In this document: piece by piece, positions 18,269-27,867 of the stretch
Layout of the letters: every line of letters starts with the position of its first letter
Position numbering within the stretch: the stretch's first letter is position 1
Source: an uncultured Thiohalocapsa sp.
Lineage (GTDB): Bacteria > Pseudomonadota > Gammaproteobacteria > Chromatiales > Chromatiaceae
DNA length: 64,000 nucleotides
Assembly (NCBI RefSeq): GCF_913063425.1
Contig: NZ_CAJXYK010000025.1
Coordinates: 21,959 to 85,958, forward strand
Direction: 5' to 3'
Notes under the pieces: model-generated
Told to the model about the DNA's origin: nothing
Databases searched by the model: none
The model's input: the letters and a program-made list of their open reading frames with translations, nothing else
Position numbers and translations under genes: made by a program

Positions 18269-19465
18269 TCACGCGTCCATCAGCTCCGCGAGCCGCTCGC
18301 GCAGCATTTCGCTGCCCGCGGTGCTCCGGCAGATGCGCCCGATCAGCCCGGCCGGCTCGTCGCAGGCCTCCAGCGCCCGGGCCATCACGGCATCGATGCA
18401 ATGCCGCCACTCCTCCAGGGCCGGCGACGCCGAGGCCGCCAGCAGCGGCCCGCCGTAGAGGCCGATGGCCTCGGCCGCCTGCCCGCGGTGCAGGGCCTGC
18501 CAGATCTCGATGAAATCCGCCCACACCGGCAGGGTCAGCCGATAGGGCCGCGAGCCGATCTGCCCGTCCAGTGCCGCGCGCAGCTGCGAGAGCTCGGCCT
18601 TGAGCGTCGAGCGGGAGACCTGCGCATCGCCATACAGCGCCGCATGCAGGGCCTCCAGGCCGAGCCCTTCCGGATGCAACGTCAGCAGGCACAGGATCTC
18701 CACCTGCCGCGGCGGCAGCGCCAGTGGCCTGCCCTGATACTGCACCCGCGGCTGCCCGAGCGCCCGGACCTCCAGCTCCGCCCGCGGCGCCTCCGGCGGC
18801 AGCGCCTGCGCGATGGACCGCGCCAGATCCGACACCGCCGCCTGACCCAGCGGCGTATGCCGGTCCCAGGTGGTGGAGAGATCCAGCAGCCCCAGACACG
18901 CCCCCGTGCGCGGGTGCAGGATCGGCGCCGCATAGCAGACCCAGTCGTGCACAAAGGGCTGGAAGTGCTCGGACGAGAACACCGTCACCGGCCGCCGCAG
19001 GCGCAGCCCGAGCCCCACGGCATTCGTCCCCACGGCGGCCTCGTCCCAGCGGCCCCCGTGGACGAAGTTCACCGCCGCCGCCGGCTTCAGCATATGGCCG
19101 CTCGCGTAGGTCCAGAGCAGCCGCCCGCAGGGCCCGGCGACGGCCGCCAGCAGCGAGCCCTCCCGCGCCAGCGCCTCCAGCTGCGGCCGCTGCACCTCGA
19201 GCGCGTGGCGCAGCGGCGACGACTGCCACAGCTCCCGCGCCAGCGCCGCGTCCTCCACCGGCGCCCGCGGCGGGTTGCCGGTGAGATAGCGTGCGCTGCG
19301 CCGCCAGGACGAGAGAATGTCCGGCGCCACCGCCGTCGCGGGAGCCACGGCCGCCCGACCCGGGCGCGCCTGCCGGCCCGGTGCCTCCATGAACGCCTGC
19401 CACTGGCGCTCGGCGGCGCGCCGCCGCTGCGACAGCGCAGCGCCGTTGTGCTGGTGAGCCTGCAA
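18269..19465 (-). CDS. GAF-domain transcriptional regulator with C-terminal winged helix
   Basis: 398 residues. The N-terminal half is an AcoR-like sensory GAF region: ILSSWRRSARYLTGN, then HGGRWDEAAVGTNAVGLGLR and VFSSEHFQPFVHDWVCYAAP, a signature of regulators upstream of alcohol/aldehyde oxidation genes. Instead of the sigma-54 AAA+ domain there is a C-terminal winged-helix/SARP-like domain (LALPPRQVEILCLLTLHPEG ... STLKAELSQLRAALDG, residues ~255-345). It is convergent with the dehydrogenase-selO unit and is the likely regulator of that dehydrogenase; that link is inference from gene context. Confidence 0.8.
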   Translation of the reverse strand: MQAHQHNGAALSQRRRAAERQWQAFMEAPGRQARPGRAAVAPATAVAPDILSSWRRSARYLTGNPPRAPVEDAALARELWQSSPLRHALEVQRPQLEALAREGSLLAAVAGPCGRLLWTYASGHMLKPAAAVNFVHGGRWDEAAVGTNAVGLGLRLRRPVTVFSSEHFQPFVHDWVCYAAPILHPRTGACLGLLDLSTTWDRHTPLGQAAVSDLARSIAQALPPEAPRAELEVRALGQPRVQYQGRPLALPPRQVEILCLLTLHPEGLGLEALHAALYGDAQVSRSTLKAELSQLRAALDGQIGSRPYRLTLPVWADFIEIWQALHRGQAAEAIGLYGGPLLAASASPALEEWRHCIDAVMARALEACDEPAGLIGRICRSTAGSEMLRERLAELMDA

Positions 19466-20124
19466 TGTCCTCCTCCTCGGCTGCCGGTCCGAGCGCCGCG
19501 CGGGGCGGGCAGCGCGGACCGGGCGCCGTGGTGCGACCGTGTGATCGGTCTAGTTGTTGTGCGCACCGGCGGCCTCTTACGGACCGCTCCGCGTGCCTGG
19601 CGAGCCAGCCGACGGACGTGGGGCGCGGGCATCGCGCACCGCGGCGCCGAACTGACTTGGGGTGAGCCTAGGCAGAGGTCGGGTGGGGGTCAAGGCTGCC
19701 CGAGTGGCGGTGACCTCCACTCGGGCAGCCACGCAGATACCTGCCGCATGGCGCGCGTGGTGCGTCGCCCGACGGCCAAAGCGCCCGGGACGCTCGCACA
19801 CGGGCTGGAGCTGTTGGCACTGCCGAGGCGCTTGCCGACGATCGCGGACCGGGACAGCCCGAATCAGTCCCGCGCAGGCGCTTCGAGCCCGCGCGTCTGC
19901 AAGCATCCTGCCCGCACCGAGTGGGTCGCGTTGGGTCGGATCTTCAAACGCAGGTGGCACCGAGATGTCTGAGCTCCCGCGGGTGGCCCCAATGCCCGGC
20001 CAGTCGCGACTCGGCGTCGCCTCCTCAAGTGGACAGGGATTCCCCTATAGACTGCCTCTAGGTTACCTTGGCCGCACACGTGGAGCGTACGTGCCACACA
20101 CCACGGAGCATTACGAAGCACGAT
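19466..20124. other. Gap between regulator and Zorya operon
   Basis: 659 bases with no convincing gene. This is the left edge of the defence island. The zorA promoter should lie near its end, but no clear -35/-10 pair is recognisable. A weak GGAG at 20104 precedes the zorA ATG by 17 bases. Confidence 0.4.
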
Positions 20125-21879
20125 ATGGAATGGCTTGCGTCGCTTGAGGGGGCTTTCGAGACCTCCTCTGAGTTTGTTACCTCCCCGACGGGAATCGCGA
20201 CCCTTTGCGCTGTGATCTTCCTCGGCGCGGCTGGGGCTTCGATCCGGTTCCTCGTGCGCCTCCAGCCGCTGATCCGCGACCTCAAGACCGCCTGCACCGA
20301 AATCGAGCGCACGTCCAGTCCGGAGGGCTTTGCCGCCGAGTTTCATGACTTCGAGGAGCGCGTCGGCGATAACGCACTGCTCAGCGATCACTGGCAACAG
20401 TTTCGGGAGTCGCTGCTCTATCCGGAGCTGGATGACCAGCCCCAGGCCATCAGAATGGCGCAGCCACCCGAGTATCACTTCCACCGGGATGCCCTCCTCG
20501 GTCGCAAGCTCAACCTGCGGCTCTACAACGCCATGCCGAACCTGCTGACGGGTGCCGGCATCCTCGGAACCTTCGTCGGCTTGGTCGCGGGCATCTACCT
20601 GGCCAGCGGCGGCCTGGCGTCAGACGATATCGACCAGGCCAAGCAGGCGATGCAGACGCTGCTCAACGGCGCCTCGCTGGCATTCATCACATCCATCGTC
20701 GGCTTGGTCTCATCGATCGCCTTCTCCATCGGTGAGAAGCGCGGCGTGCACCGCTTCGATGAGCTGCTCGGGCGCTGGGTAAACGATCTGGAGCAGCGGT
20801 TGCTGCGCGTCACGCCGGAAAAGCTCGCACAGGAGCAGTTGCTGCAAACGCGGCAGCAGACCCAGGTGCTGCAAGGCTTTACCGATCAACTGGCCTTTCA
20901 GATTGCCGACGCGTTCGATCAGCGGCTTCAGGCCCATGTGTCGGATTCCATCGCCCCTGCCCTCGGCAAGCTGGTCGACGGCGTCGAGGCCCTGCGCGAG
21001 GACCGCCAGAAGTCGGACGAGGCGGTGCTGGAGAAGTTGCTTGCGACCTTCACGGGCGAGCTGAAGGGCGCGACGGGCACGGAGATGGACGCCCTTGCAA
21101 CGACGCTCACCGAGCTGAACGCGAGCCTGAAGGCGCAGACAGAGGACGCCGAGCAGCGCCACCGTGAGAATCAGACCGCCGCACAACAGTCCGCGGAGCA
21201 ACTCGCGGAGCTGTTCAATCAGGGCACGAAGGACTTTCAGGACGCCGTCGGCCGCTCCGTGGAGAAGATGTCCAAGGGCGTCGAGGCCATCGTTGAGAAG
21301 CTCACGCAGCAGCAGCAACAGGCCACGGCGGACAACACGCTCCGACTGAAGTCACTGAGCGAGGCCTTCGCAAGGGCCGTGAGCGGGCTGAACGAATCAC
21401 TGTCGCAGATGCACGGCATCACCACGGACAACCAACATGCCGCGGCGAAGCTCGCGACGATCATCGAGGGTCTGGACGCCACGGTTCAGCGCATGCAGGG
21501 TCTCGCCGAGCCCATTACCGCCGCCGCAGAGGGCTTTCAGGCATCGGCGGCAGCGCTGACTGGCCAGGTCGAGACCCTGCAGTCTGCTGCGGGTGTCGTC
21601 CGCGACTCCGCGACCCAGCTGGAGGCCAGCAACGCGCGGACGGAAGCCTCGTGGCAGGACTACGCGCGCCGCTTCGAGTCCATCGACGAGGCGCTCGGCA
21701 ACGCCTTCACCGAGCTGACCAACGGCGTGCAGTCTTTCACCACGCAGGTGAGCGACTTGGTGGCCGATCTCGATAAGCACACCGCGGAAATCAGCGACAA
21801 GCTCTACCAAGCGAACCACGACCTCGGGGAGCGCGTCGAGGAGCTGAGCGACGCCATCGGCTCGGTGAAGCGATCATGA
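20125..21879 (+). CDS. zorA: Zorya ZorA, MotA-like inner-membrane stator subunit
   Basis: 584 residues. Hydrophobic segments occur at about 22-44, 142-162 (LTGAGILGTFVGLVAGIYLA) and 178-205 (NGASLAFITSIVGLVSSIAF), the MotA/TolQ/ExbB-type fold that surrounds a ZorB dimer. Residues 206-584 form one long helical, coiled-coil tail rich in Glu, Gln and Ala, expected to project into the cytoplasm and pass the phage signal to ZorC/ZorD. The tail is shorter than that of the well-studied ~730-residue E. coli type I protein. The ATG at 20125 is preferred to an upstream in-frame TTG at 20068. The stop overlaps the zorB start. Confidence 0.93.
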   Translation: MEWLASLEGAFETSSEFVTSPTGIATLCAVIFLGAAGASIRFLVRLQPLIRDLKTACTEIERTSSPEGFAAEFHDFEERVGDNALLSDHWQQFRESLLYPELDDQPQAIRMAQPPEYHFHRDALLGRKLNLRLYNAMPNLLTGAGILGTFVGLVAGIYLASGGLASDDIDQAKQAMQTLLNGASLAFITSIVGLVSSIAFSIGEKRGVHRFDELLGRWVNDLEQRLLRVTPEKLAQEQLLQTRQQTQVLQGFTDQLAFQIADAFDQRLQAHVSDSIAPALGKLVDGVEALREDRQKSDEAVLEKLLATFTGELKGATGTEMDALATTLTELNASLKAQTEDAEQRHRENQTAAQQSAEQLAELFNQGTKDFQDAVGRSVEKMSKGVEAIVEKLTQQQQQATADNTLRLKSLSEAFARAVSGLNESLSQMHGITTDNQHAAAKLATIIEGLDATVQRMQGLAEPITAAAEGFQASAAALTGQVETLQSAAGVVRDSATQLEASNARTEASWQDYARRFESIDEALGNAFTELTNGVQSFTTQVSDLVADLDKHTAEISDKLYQANHDLGERVEELSDAIGSVKRS

Positions 21880-22706
21880 TGCGTCGCCGCAGCACTGCCG
21901 GCTCGGACGATGACGGCGCCGGCTATCTGATGTCGGTCAGCGACATGATGGCGGGCCTGCTGTTCGTGTTCCTGATCACGCTGGTCGCCTTCGTCATCAA
22001 CTTTCGCATCGCGACGGATGAGCAACGCACGGCACAGGAGGCCGCGCAAGCCGAGAAGGAACAGGCCATCGTGGAGAAGGAACGCGCCGAGGCCGTGCGC
22101 GATGACCTGACCAACGCGCGCCGACTGCGTGAGGACATGCTGGAGGACATCCGCCGGCGACTGGAGGAGCGCGGCATTCGCGTCGAGATCGACAACGACC
22201 ACGGCGTGCTGCGCTTGAGCGAGAACGCGATCTCCTTCGGATCATCACAGGCGGAGTTGAAGGCGGCGGAGCAGGCCAAGCTCGGCCAGATCGGCGCCGT
22301 GCTGCTGGAAGTGCTGCCCTGCTACGCTGCGGATGCCGACGCTGGCTGCGACGAGGGCACGCGCGGGAAGCTGGAGGCCGTATTCATCGAGGGCCATACG
22401 GACAACGTGCCGCTCCAATCCGGCGGGCGCTTCCGCAACAATCTGGACCTGTCGGCCCAGCGGGCCATGTACACCTTTGAGCTCCTGAAGAACCGCGAGC
22501 CCGGCTTGGCGGAACTGCGCAACAAGCTGGGGCAACCGCTGTTCAGCGTCAGCGGCTACGGCGAGGGGCGTCCGGTGATCGAGCACCCGGCGCCCACGGA
22601 CGAGCCGCGCAACCGTCGCATCGACCTGCGCTTCATCATGGCACCACCGCCCGCCACGCAGGAGCCGGAGCCCGTGCGCACGCTGCGCCAGCGCGGGGTC
22701 CGTTGA
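21876..22706 (+). CDS. zorB: Zorya ZorB, MotB/OmpA-like stator subunit
   Basis: 276 residues. A single N-terminal transmembrane helix (about 17-43, YLMSVSDMMAGLLFVFLITL) carries D23, the position of the proton-carrying Asp of MotB-type stators. A charged coiled-coil linker (45-100) follows, then an OmpA/Pal peptidoglycan-binding domain with EGHTDNVP (172-179), NNLDLSAQRA and NRRIDLRF (246-253). It pairs with ZorA to make a proton-driven motor. The ATGATG start overlaps the zorA stop by 4 bp; zorC follows after one base. Confidence 0.95.
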   Translation: MMRRRSTAGSDDDGAGYLMSVSDMMAGLLFVFLITLVAFVINFRIATDEQRTAQEAAQAEKEQAIVEKERAEAVRDDLTNARRLREDMLEDIRRRLEERGIRVEIDNDHGVLRLSENAISFGSSQAELKAAEQAKLGQIGAVLLEVLPCYAADADAGCDEGTRGKLEAVFIEGHTDNVPLQSGGRFRNNLDLSAQRAMYTFELLKNREPGLAELRNKLGQPLFSVSGYGEGRPVIEHPAPTDEPRNRRIDLRFIMAPPPATQEPEPVRTLRQRGVR

Positions 22707-22707
22707 C

Positions 22708-24108
22708 ATGGCCGGGCTCCGCGAGGCCTTGCGTGGCGTAACCGATGGCAGGCTGATCGCACGGCCGCCGGCCCCGGTCCACTGCGAGCGTGCGTTACAG
22801 AGCATCAGCCAACGCATCGCCGACTCCATGCAGCGCCCACCCTCACCAGATCTCCGACAGGCGACCTACGCGCATCTCGACCGGATTGCGGCGAACGGCG
22901 GCCAGGGAATGAGCGGGCTTTCCAGCGCCGAGCTGCGTACCGCGCCCTGGGTCATCTTCGAGCCCTTCGGCGAAGACGCCGGTGCCATCGCACTGGCGGC
23001 GCGCGACGGCGTGCTCCCGGCCTACCTTCGCGAGTTGTTCAGGCGCGGCAAGGCGTCCGCGGTGGCGGCACTGATCCATTGCTTTCTGCTCTTTTACCCG
23101 CAGCGCCTGCCGCTGTTCGAGCAACTGCGGGAGGTGATTCCGGCGCAGCTGCTTCCGCGCGTTTCCGGTGGGCGCATTGCGCGCTGGAGAGGTTGCGCCG
23201 ATCAATGCGGACTCTTCGCCGCCGATGCACCGATACAGCTGGCCGCGAGGCTCGCCCAGGCGGAGGAGGCACCGGATCTGGTGCTGGAGCGCTGCTGCCT
23301 GGCCGGGCAGCTTACGACGGGAGAATTCGCGCGCGAGGCGTTCAGTCGGTTCCTCGCCGCGACAAGTTCGCAACTGCGAACCGCAAGCGCCAGCACGAAC
23401 CTGCTGGAGCGCCTGCTCAGCTTATCGCGCCGACCGGATGATGCGCGGCGGTTTCGGTTCGAGCGCGACAGGTTCGCGCTCGTGAACGGCTTGCTGCTGC
23501 CGTTTGCCGAGGGCTCGCCGGGGCCGGCCGTCGCGGAGCCGATCAAGGCGTTCATGCTCGACATGCTCGGCGACCCCCGACTCACCGGTACCTGGAACGG
23601 CGCGGACCCACGAGCACGGCAAGTCATGCTCGGCTGGATGGTCACCCAGACCCTGGAGGACTTCTTCCGGCTCCTGGAATACGCAGCGAACAGTGATGCC
23701 ACGGCCCGCCGGCATTGGGCGGCCCGCAAGACGTTCTGGTCGCGCTACCTCAGAGCCGGCGTCATCGCCGACGCCTGGGTGGCGTTGGGGCCGGTCGCGC
23801 GCATCGAGGCCAGGGACATGCTGTCCGGCTCCGGGCAAACCTATGCCGTTCTTAAGCCGGGATACAACGTGCAGAAGAATCACTCCGCAATCGTGATGCG
23901 AATCGGCAATCTGGTCATCACGGAATGGAGCCACTCCGGCAGCTTCCGAGCCTGGCGATCCGATGCGCCAGCGTGCCCTCGGCTCTACCAAGATACCTAC
24001 ACGCGCAGGGAGTTGGTCACCAACCCCGTTCACGAGCTGGCGCACTACAGCGGTTGGCAATCGCGTGTTGCCGACCTGATCTACGACGAGACGGGCATTC
24101 GTTCATGA
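22708..24108 (+). CDS. zorC: Zorya ZorC, EH-signature protein
   Basis: 466 residues. ZorC is specific to type I Zorya, binds DNA and acts with ZorD. The EH-signature domain occupies the C-terminal half: GDPRLTGTWNGADP, ARKTFWSRYLRAG, then the name-giving Glu406 in VITEWSHSGSFRAW and His446 in HELAHYSGWQSRV. The spacing of 40 residues matches that expected for the pair. The N-terminal half is helical and less conserved. The start lies one base after the zorB stop, and the stop overlaps the zorD start (ATGA at 24105-24108), so all four genes are coupled. Confidence 0.92.
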   Translation: MAGLREALRGVTDGRLIARPPAPVHCERALQSISQRIADSMQRPPSPDLRQATYAHLDRIAANGGQGMSGLSSAELRTAPWVIFEPFGEDAGAIALAARDGVLPAYLRELFRRGKASAVAALIHCFLLFYPQRLPLFEQLREVIPAQLLPRVSGGRIARWRGCADQCGLFAADAPIQLAARLAQAEEAPDLVLERCCLAGQLTTGEFAREAFSRFLAATSSQLRTASASTNLLERLLSLSRRPDDARRFRFERDRFALVNGLLLPFAEGSPGPAVAEPIKAFMLDMLGDPRLTGTWNGADPRARQVMLGWMVTQTLEDFFRLLEYAANSDATARRHWAARKTFWSRYLRAGVIADAWVALGPVARIEARDMLSGSGQTYAVLKPGYNVQKNHSAIVMRIGNLVITEWSHSGSFRAWRSDAPACPRLYQDTYTRRELVTNPVHELAHYSGWQSRVADLIYDETGIRS

Positions 24109-26996
24109 AGCACGAGACGCGCGATGACGCAGCGCTTCTCAGATGGGAAGCAGAAGCCGGCGGCCTGCGCTTTCGCGTTGCCACCGCATCCGGACAGCCG
24201 GTTGCCCCTGCCGATTGGGGATCTCTGACGGTTCGGCACGAAGATGGCCGCGCATCCATTGCACCGCTGCTGACGTTGCTCGAAGACGAGGACTACCTCC
24301 CGGACGCCTACGCAAGCATGCTCATTCCGCACGCCCGGGTCGCGGCCTGGGACCGCCACCAGATCGCGCAGCTCGGGCTGCCACCCGTGGCGCCCTTCCA
24401 CCTGAATATTCGCGGACAAGGCGTGCTGACAAGCCCGGCGTTTCGCTTCCGCCACCAATTGCAGCGCAATGACGGCGTACCGACGATGGGCGCGCGCCGC
24501 GAGGGCTGCATCCTGAAGGTCGGCGCGAAATCCTACACGCTGCTCGACCCGGCCTTCTCGCTGATCGAGGGCATGGAGCGCTGCAACGCGACGCCGGAAG
24601 GCGACATGGACGCTCGGTTCGCGGCCTGGGACGCGTTGCAGGCGCTGTTGCCCGACGACGCGGTGGTGGATCAGCACTTGCGCGCCATGAACATCGCGCG
24701 GGCGGATGCGCTGACCCTGGATGTGCGCGACGGCGATGATTTCGACCCGGTGCTGCTGGCCCACCCGGAACTGGATGAGGCGGCACGCGAGCGCGGCGAG
24801 TCTGCCTCCCCCCACGAGCTGCTGGCGCCGGCGGCCCAGCGTGACTTCGGCCGCAAGTTCCGGCAGTTGTCCGATGCGCGCCGGCGTTATGCGCTGCAAG
24901 GCAACTGGTTCGTCATGGTGCCGGAGCCGCTGCGGGCCGCACTCGGCATCGTCCGCGAGATGCAGGAGGCATCGGCAGAACGCCGCCGTGCCTTCATCGC
25001 GAATCCGCATGCGGGGCTCAAGGAACAGCTCGGGGAGCGTATCGACCCGGAGCTGATCGACAGCCTTTTCCAGGAGACGCCCGCGTTCCTGAGCCAGCGC
25101 GTCGAGAAGCTCGGCGAGTGGAATCCGAAACTGCAAGCCTTTGTCCAGGAGGGCGTGACGGATTGGTTCCCAACGGAAGAAGGTGGGGAGAGCGCAGGTG
25201 CAGGTCCGCGCGGCAGCGATGCCGACGACGAGCCTACGATTGGCGTTCAGACACAAGCGGGCGTCGTCAACGTCAAGCGCTCGGAGATCGCCGAGGTCGT
25301 CGACGGCATCCAATCGGCGCGCGAAGCCGGTCACGACAGCTTCACGTGGCAGGGCCAGTCGGTGCCCACCGACGAGGATACCCAGCGCGCGTTCGAGCGC
25401 ATCGCGCAGCCCAAGGCGGGCGCACCGCTGGTACCCATCATCAAGGACAACCTGGACGAGGTTGGTTTCGAAGCTGGCACACGCGCCCGCGCAGGCGCGG
25501 CCGGGGGGGTCCCGCGGTTGCTGAAGAGCACACTGTTCCCGCACCAGATAGACGGGCTCACGTGGCTCCAGCAGCACTGGGCGGCGGGCTCCAGCGGCTC
25601 CCTGCTCGCCGACGACATGGGGCTCGGCAAGACCGTGCAGACGCTCGCCTTCCTGAGCTGGGTGGACGAGCAGACCAGTGATGCCGGCACGCGCAAGCCG
25701 CACCTCATCGTCGCACCGACGGGGCTGCTCAAGAACTGGGAGGCTGAGGCCGAGCAGCATCTGGCGGAGCCCGGCCTCGGCGAGCTGTTTCGGGCCTTCG
25801 GGGCCGAACTCGCGCTGCTGCGCGAGAAGTCCGGGCATGATCGGCGCCGCTACCTGCGGGATCGCGCGCAGTGGGTGCTGACGACCTACGAAACGCTGCG
25901 GGACAAGATCGCGTTGTTCGTCGATGTGCCATGGCGCGTGGTGGTGTTCGATGAGGCGCAGCGGATCAAGAACCCCGGCGCCCGCGTGACCGACATGGCC
26001 AAGTCGCTCGATGCCGAGCTGACGCTGGCACTCACCGGCACGCCGGTCGAGAACTCGCTCACGGACCTTTGGTGCATCGTTGACGCTGTGCAGCCCGGCT
26101 TGCTCGGCGCGCACAGCGAGTTCAAGTCGACCTACGCCGCGCCGACAGATGCTGACCCGACTGCGCTCGAGCTCCTACAGGCAAAGCTGGAGCGCGAGAC
26201 GAGCCCGCCGGTGCTGCTGCGGCGCATGAAACAGGACCATCTGGATGGCCTGCCGGAGAAGCATGTGCACCGCATCGAGTGCCCGATGCCTGACGCCCAA
26301 GCCGCAGCCTACGACGCGATCGTCGACAGCGTGCGCGGCGGCACCGGCCAGGCCGGCGCGGTGCTGGAAGGCTTGCACGGTCTGCGCAGGGTTTCTCTGC
26401 TGCCGGAGAGCATCGCCGAAGCGGGCATCAGCGACGAGACGGTCCAGCACTCGGCGAGGCTTCAAGCCTTGGTCGATGTCTTGGACCAAGTCGCCGCAAA
26501 GGGCGAGAAAGCGCTCGTGTTCATCGAGTTTCTGAAGGTGCAGGAGATGCTCGTGCCCTACCTGCGAAGGCGCTACGGCCTGCGACGGGACCCCTTGCGT
26601 ATCCACGGAGGCACGCCGGGCGCCAAGCGCAAGAAGCACGTCGACGAGTTCCAGCGCGGCGGGGAGCGCGAGCTCGACGTGATGATCCTCTCGCCGAAGG
26701 CCGCCGGCGTCGGACTGACGCTCACCGCGGCGAACCACGTTGTGCATCTGTCTCGCTGGTGGAACCCGGCCGTCGAGGACCAATGCACCGATCGCGTCTA
26801 CCGCATCGGCCAGCATCGAGACGTCCACGTGCACCTGCCGCTCGCGGTGCATCCGCGGTTCGATCAACAAAGCTTCGATCTGAACCTGGATCGGCTGCTG
26901 GCGCGCAAGCGGGATCTCAGCGCGAAGGTCTTGGTGCCGCCTGTTGCGTCTGACGGCGACCTGGCGGGGCTCGCTGCGGAGACGCTGGGGCGCTGA
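24105..26996 (+). CDS. zorD: Zorya ZorD, SNF2-type helicase/nuclease effector
   Basis: 963 residues. The C-terminal half is an SNF2 motor: LLADDMGLGKTVQTLAFLSW near residue 503, DEAQ box VVVFDEAQRIKNP near 615, LTGTPVENSLTDLW, SPKAAGVGLTLTAANHV, and DQCTDRVYRIGQHRDVHVHL near 895. ZorD of type I systems is autoinhibited until it binds DNA and then degrades phage DNA. The N-terminal ~480 residues are the Zorya-specific region. The ATG at 24105 is chosen by its 4-bp overlap with zorC. A 57-bp stretch of its 3' end is repeated at 30763-30819. Confidence 0.93.
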   Translation: MKHETRDDAALLRWEAEAGGLRFRVATASGQPVAPADWGSLTVRHEDGRASIAPLLTLLEDEDYLPDAYASMLIPHARVAAWDRHQIAQLGLPPVAPFHLNIRGQGVLTSPAFRFRHQLQRNDGVPTMGARREGCILKVGAKSYTLLDPAFSLIEGMERCNATPEGDMDARFAAWDALQALLPDDAVVDQHLRAMNIARADALTLDVRDGDDFDPVLLAHPELDEAARERGESASPHELLAPAAQRDFGRKFRQLSDARRRYALQGNWFVMVPEPLRAALGIVREMQEASAERRRAFIANPHAGLKEQLGERIDPELIDSLFQETPAFLSQRVEKLGEWNPKLQAFVQEGVTDWFPTEEGGESAGAGPRGSDADDEPTIGVQTQAGVVNVKRSEIAEVVDGIQSAREAGHDSFTWQGQSVPTDEDTQRAFERIAQPKAGAPLVPIIKDNLDEVGFEAGTRARAGAAGGVPRLLKSTLFPHQIDGLTWLQQHWAAGSSGSLLADDMGLGKTVQTLAFLSWVDEQTSDAGTRKPHLIVAPTGLLKNWEAEAEQHLAEPGLGELFRAFGAELALLREKSGHDRRRYLRDRAQWVLTTYETLRDKIALFVDVPWRVVVFDEAQRIKNPGARVTDMAKSLDAELTLALTGTPVENSLTDLWCIVDAVQPGLLGAHSEFKSTYAAPTDADPTALELLQAKLERETSPPVLLRRMKQDHLDGLPEKHVHRIECPMPDAQAAAYDAIVDSVRGGTGQAGAVLEGLHGLRRVSLLPESIAEAGISDETVQHSARLQALVDVLDQVAAKGEKALVFIEFLKVQEMLVPYLRRRYGLRRDPLRIHGGTPGAKRKKHVDEFQRGGERELDVMILSPKAAGVGLTLTAANHVVHLSRWWNPAVEDQCTDRVYRIGQHRDVHVHLPLAVHPRFDQQSFDLNLDRLLARKRDLSAKVLVPPVASDGDLAGLAAETLGR
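26853..26909 (+). repeat. 57-bp repeat, copy inside zorD
   Basis: Matches 30763-30819 with two mismatches. It encodes PRFDQQSFDLNLDRLLARK near the ZorD C-terminus. Confidence 0.9.
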
Positions 26997-27194
26997 CCCG
27001 CAGGCGCCGCAAGCCGGCTCCATTTGCCGACCGCTCGCGAACCGGCTCGCTGTGCCAGGCAACCTTGTGGCCATCGCCGCAGACGCCGCTGAGGCGCCAC
27101 CGCAACGACCTGTGGGGGTGCAAAGTCTGGCCGAATGACGGATTCTGAGCCGCTGCTTTGACCCCCAAGCAAGCTGCAGCGCGGAGGTGTCGAG

Positions 27195-27569
27195 ATGACC
27201 ATGGTCGCGTTCGACCTGCCGGAAGGTGCCTTTGCCGCCCTGCGCAAGGACCCGCATGAGATGGAAGCAGAGCTGCGCATGGCCGCAGTCGCGAAGTCGT
27301 ACGAGAACTCCCAGTTCATGGAGCCGGTGCTCATCGTCGTGTGCCGTGACACCAAGATTGCGGGCGCCGTCCACGACTGGCTCACCGAAAGACACTGGCG
27401 CCGCCGCAGCGCCGCCCTGGTGCAGGAACCGACGGGGGCAGAAGGTGACGGTGCGCATTCCGACGAAAGTGACCGCCCGTTCCGACGAAGCATTATCCCG
27501 AGCGGCCGCAGCCTGGACGGCGAATTTCATCGCCCCATGAACGAGCGCGACGCCCACGCGCTCGGCTGA
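27195..27569 (+). pseudogene. Chimeric relic: UPF0175 antitoxin start joined to restriction-helicase fragments
   Basis: The first ~35 codons (MTMVAFDLPEGAFAALRKDP, then HEMEAELRMAAVAK) are the N-terminus of a UPF0175 antitoxin. The frame then switches to ENSQFMEPVLIVVCRDTKIA and GAVHDWLTE, typical of the middle of type III restriction (Res) helicases. In the +1 frame, 27440-27540 continues with RRGQKVTVRIPTKV, also Res-like. So this is a deletion junction plus a frameshift rather than a working gene. It lies 199 bases after zorD. Confidence 0.65.
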
Positions 27570-27639
27570 GTGGCAGACTGTGCCGAGCTGGTCGCTATCA
27601 TGAAGCATCCCGATTCGATGACGCCCTGAGGTAGCCTCG

Positions 27640-27867
27640 ATGACCGTCCCAGCCACGCCCCTGGAGCATGAGCTGCTCGCCACCCTGCGCGAGTTGCCGA
27701 TGTCGCAGCAACGCGAGGTGTTGGATTTCGCCGCCTTCATCAAGCAACGCGCCCCGGCGCGGGCCGAGGAGCCACGCCCCTTCGGCCTCTGTGCCGGGGA
27801 GTTCGAGGTGCCGGACGATTTCGACGCCCCGCTGCCCGACGACGAGCTGCGCACCTTCGAGCAATAA
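27640..27867 (+). CDS. DUF2281-type antitoxin (VapB-like)
   Basis: 75 residues. The N-terminal helix-rich part has LPMSQQREVLDFAAFIKQRA, and the C-terminus has PFGLCAGEFEVPDDFDAPLP, the toxin-neutralising tail seen in DUF2281/DUF2281-like antitoxins. It is followed directly by a PIN toxin in the usual order. Its TAA stop overlaps what was probably the toxin start codon. Confidence 0.85.
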   Translation: MTVPATPLEHELLATLRELPMSQQREVLDFAAFIKQRAPARAEEPRPFGLCAGEFEVPDDFDAPLPDDELRTFEQ

